In this document: one piece after another, positions 61,708 through 64,000 of the stretch
Numbering within the stretch: position 1 is the first letter of the stretch
Layout: every line of letters begins with the position of its first letter
Origin: Campylorhamphus procurvoides
Taxonomy: Eukaryota > Chordata > Aves > Passeriformes > Dendrocolaptidae
Direction: 5' to 3'
Assembly: GCA_013396655.1 (NCBI GenBank)
Contig: WBMV01003341.1
Span: forward strand, 558,001 to 622,000
DNA length: 64,000 nt
The notes under the pieces: model-generated
The model's input: only the letters and a program-made list of their open reading frames with translations
Database searches by the model: none
Told to the model about the DNA's origin: nothing
Made by a program: the position numbers and the translations under genes

Positions 61708-64000
61708 CACCACCACCACCACCACCACCACAAGGTAAACCAAGAAAACCCAATGCTGTAAAGTCAACTCATAGAGAAGTCTGATACATTTTTCTGAAGA
61801 AATCAAAGTGTTGAAAGTTGGCTGATCAACAGTGTGCTCCTGACAGGAAGAATAGGACTCTGGCCCTTTTTCTGTTGTTTTTTGGAAGCAGGGCCATGAT
61901 TAAGAGCAATGGCTGAAGGCATTCATATTGTGCCACTTGAACAGGAATTCTTAGACCAGTGCAAGATGACCTAAAGCAAAAGCATTTGCCAAGAATGTTT
62001 TCATTAACTGCAAGCAAAAGCTGGAGGTTTGTGGTCAGGTCAGTATCCGGTGGTTTGACTCCCATCACCCACTAGGCAGCTCACAGGTTTTTGGGTTCTG
62101 GGAAGAGACTGGTTACATGGACACTCCTAGACGTGGAGTCTAAGACTCTATTCGATTGAAGGTAGGAAAACTTGCCTGTTCAGACATGGAAAGGATTGAA
62201 GGAATAACAGCTTTTTCTTGCTTTCTTAGCTGATGGAGCAATTAAGGCTAATTTTCCTATTGTGTTTGATACTAGAAGACGTGTAGATTTAGCCCCCAAC
62301 AAAGGGCATAAAGATGGCTACCAGGAGGCAAAGACTGTTTCATAATATATTTGTGGTCAGACACATGGACTGAAGACGAGCCCTAGCACAGGCTGGTTAA
62401 ACAGTAAAAAATTACTCTAAGCAGTTATGAGTTCTTAATTTTAATTATTAATGACCTCATATCTGAGAGCTCTCAAATGGAGCTTTTCAGCACTTACACT
62501 CATGCAGTTTTGCAATGTTTCACGTCTCCCAGGGTTATCCCACCACTGTTTTGTCAAATATGTGATAAAAATTATCTTTCCCAGTAAAATCTTTCCTTTT
62601 AAATCAGACAATTGATAAAATACTTTTGTACCTCACTATAAAACAATATGTTGCTCTGGTTTTTTTTCTGACTTCATATTCAAAGAACATAGTAACTAAT
62701 TTCTAGTGCCTCAGTAGCATTTCACTAGAGTGTTCTTGTCATTCTGAAAAGGAAAAGAAATTAGAAGAAACCATGAAAGTGTGAAATGTTGTTCTCCCAC
62801 ACAAAGCAGTCTGAGAGACAGTACCAAGTGCTCTTGCTTATGATGGAAGGATGGATAACCTATTAATAATTTCCTCGTGAATTCAAAATTCCTTCATCAG
62901 ATGTAGCATGAAGGTCTTAAGAGGGTTTAAGATTAGCATTTTTTTTGTTTGTTTCAAAATGTCCGCACATATTGCTTTTCCAAGAAGAAAACCTTCAGAA
63001 GGAGCTTCAGAGCCTCCACCACCACTGGATTTACTCCATTATGGGACCCAAGCCACAATTTCTGTATATTTCAAGTGATAACTGTGTAAAAGTTAAAAAA
63101 AAAAAAGTTTGTCAAGAAAAGCACTTTCCATTAAAAAAGTAGAAATGGTTGGAAAGCCAGAGCACTACTTTCTCTATAGGAATTTGTTACTGACTTTTCA
63201 CTAGAAGCATACCATGCTGCTGTTCTCAGAAAAAAAGTGTGCATGTTATTTTCAGCATATCTCGATGTTCACACACTCATTGTCCTTTCCATGGGTAAAA
63301 GCTGGTGGTAACTGAGTGAGTGCAGACTGCTACTGTACAGTTGTACTTTTCAAAGCCTGATAGATGTGAACAACTAGATATAGATCCAATCTACCAAGAC
63401 AACAGGGAGAGGGTAAAGTGTAAAGCAACTTCCTTAGTAAAAGAATGCTGGAGGCTGATACTTGGAGAACATCTAAGCCAGAAATTTAGGCATGCAGGGT
63501 GAGTAAAGAACATTTGAGGAACATTAAAGCCCAGAAGAGAATTTGGCACTTCATGAAAAGGCCTTGGTTTCTCAAGTAATAATGTGCAATATTTGGTCCC
63601 AGAACTGCATTAAAGTGAAGCCCAGAATGGAGAACCTGTATTTTCAAACAAACAGACAGCAACAAAAAAGAAAAAACGAGAAATTTTACTAAGCCTAAAA
63701 TAAAACCAGCAATCTGCCCACTTGAGAATACAGGCCTGGCCCTTTGTGTCTGCTGGTGGTGTAATAAATTCTTCGTCTCCAAACATTGTGAACCATCAAA
63801 AGTTCACCTTACATATTGGTTGGTGTGTTTCTTTAATAAGTGGGCTGCATATCCGAGATAACAAAAGTACCATGTGTTGCAGCAGATACTACAGCAAGGA
63901 CTATTCTTACTGAACAGCAGAGAAGATAATCACACAGACCTTATGTAAATAAGTAGAACACACAGTACAGCTACAGTAAATTTAAGCAGCTTTCAATTTG
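61501..64000. other. Unique non-coding DNA to the window end
   Basis: No gene is recognised. It contains the compound CTA/CCA microsatellite (61674-61730) and short A runs near 63092-63105. Open frames are under 100 codons without motifs. Confidence 0.5.
61674..61730. repeat. Compound microsatellite (CTA)8(CCA)11
   Basis: Eight uninterrupted CTA units (61674-61697) change directly into eleven uninterrupted CCA units (61698-61730). The minus strand reads (TGG)11(TAG)8; TGG runs can fold into two-tetrad G-quadruplexes. The sharp boundary fits one T-to-C change in a unit followed by expansion. Confidence 0.97.

Noticed and set aside
1..64000. CRISPR arrays, operons, tRNA or rRNA genes, integrated phage
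   Set aside because: No regularly spaced repeats, no conserved RNA gene boxes and no coding density; the repeats identify vertebrate, avian-type DNA.

Overview
This window looks like 64 kb of a bird nuclear chromosome, AT-rich and either intergenic or deep inside an intron. The strongest evidence is its interspersed repeats. They are nearly all CR1 LINE fragments, and several keep the CR1 3' terminal signature of ATTCTATG/ATTCTGTG-type octamers (near 10345, 13820, 24340, 37770 and 44695). There are no Alu, L1 or B-type elements, no operon-like gene packing and no bacterial signals. The subfamilies suggest a neoavian bird, perhaps a passerine, but that finer placement is inference from remembered family character. 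One undetermined base (n) lies at 40736.

I find no protein-coding gene that I can support. Every open frame is short (under 190 codons). The longest are antisense shadows of CR1, and none shows a recognisable domain. I also recognise no tRNA, rRNA, snRNA or CRISPR array. This is an honest negative: single short exons of a large gene, or lncRNA exons, cannot be excluded by eye.

Layout: 1-10.3 kb is unique DNA. 10.35-11.03 kb is a minus-strand CR1 containing a striking perfect palindrome. 12.8-13.8 kb is a plus-strand CR1 that has lost its reverse transcriptase core. 16.9-17.1 kb is a minus-strand CR1 scrap. 20.3-24.4 kb holds a decayed CR1 RT fragment, a MIR-like SINE and a CR1 3' end. 28.5-29.4 kb holds a fossil palindromic repeat and a second MIR-like SINE. 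36.3-37.8 kb holds an old minus-strand CR1 next to the best preserved CR1 ORF2 tail (plus strand). 40.7-41.0 kb may be a solo LTR. 44.7 kb is a minus-strand CR1 3' end. 46.3-47.3 kb is unique DNA that reads like conserved non-coding sequence. 48.2-48.7 kb is an ancient CR1 still showing RT motifs. 48.7-64 kb is mostly unique, with small tandem duplications and a compound CTA/CCA microsatellite at 61.7 kb.

The most noteworthy observations are mutational rather than genic. They are a 15-bp-arm palindrome inside a CR1 that fits a template-switch event, a second hairpin inside another CR1, a CR1 with an internal RT deletion, recent local duplications (62, 20, 19 and 15 bp units) and strand-asymmetric GT/AC-rich tracts. 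I see no evidence of an undescribed biological system.
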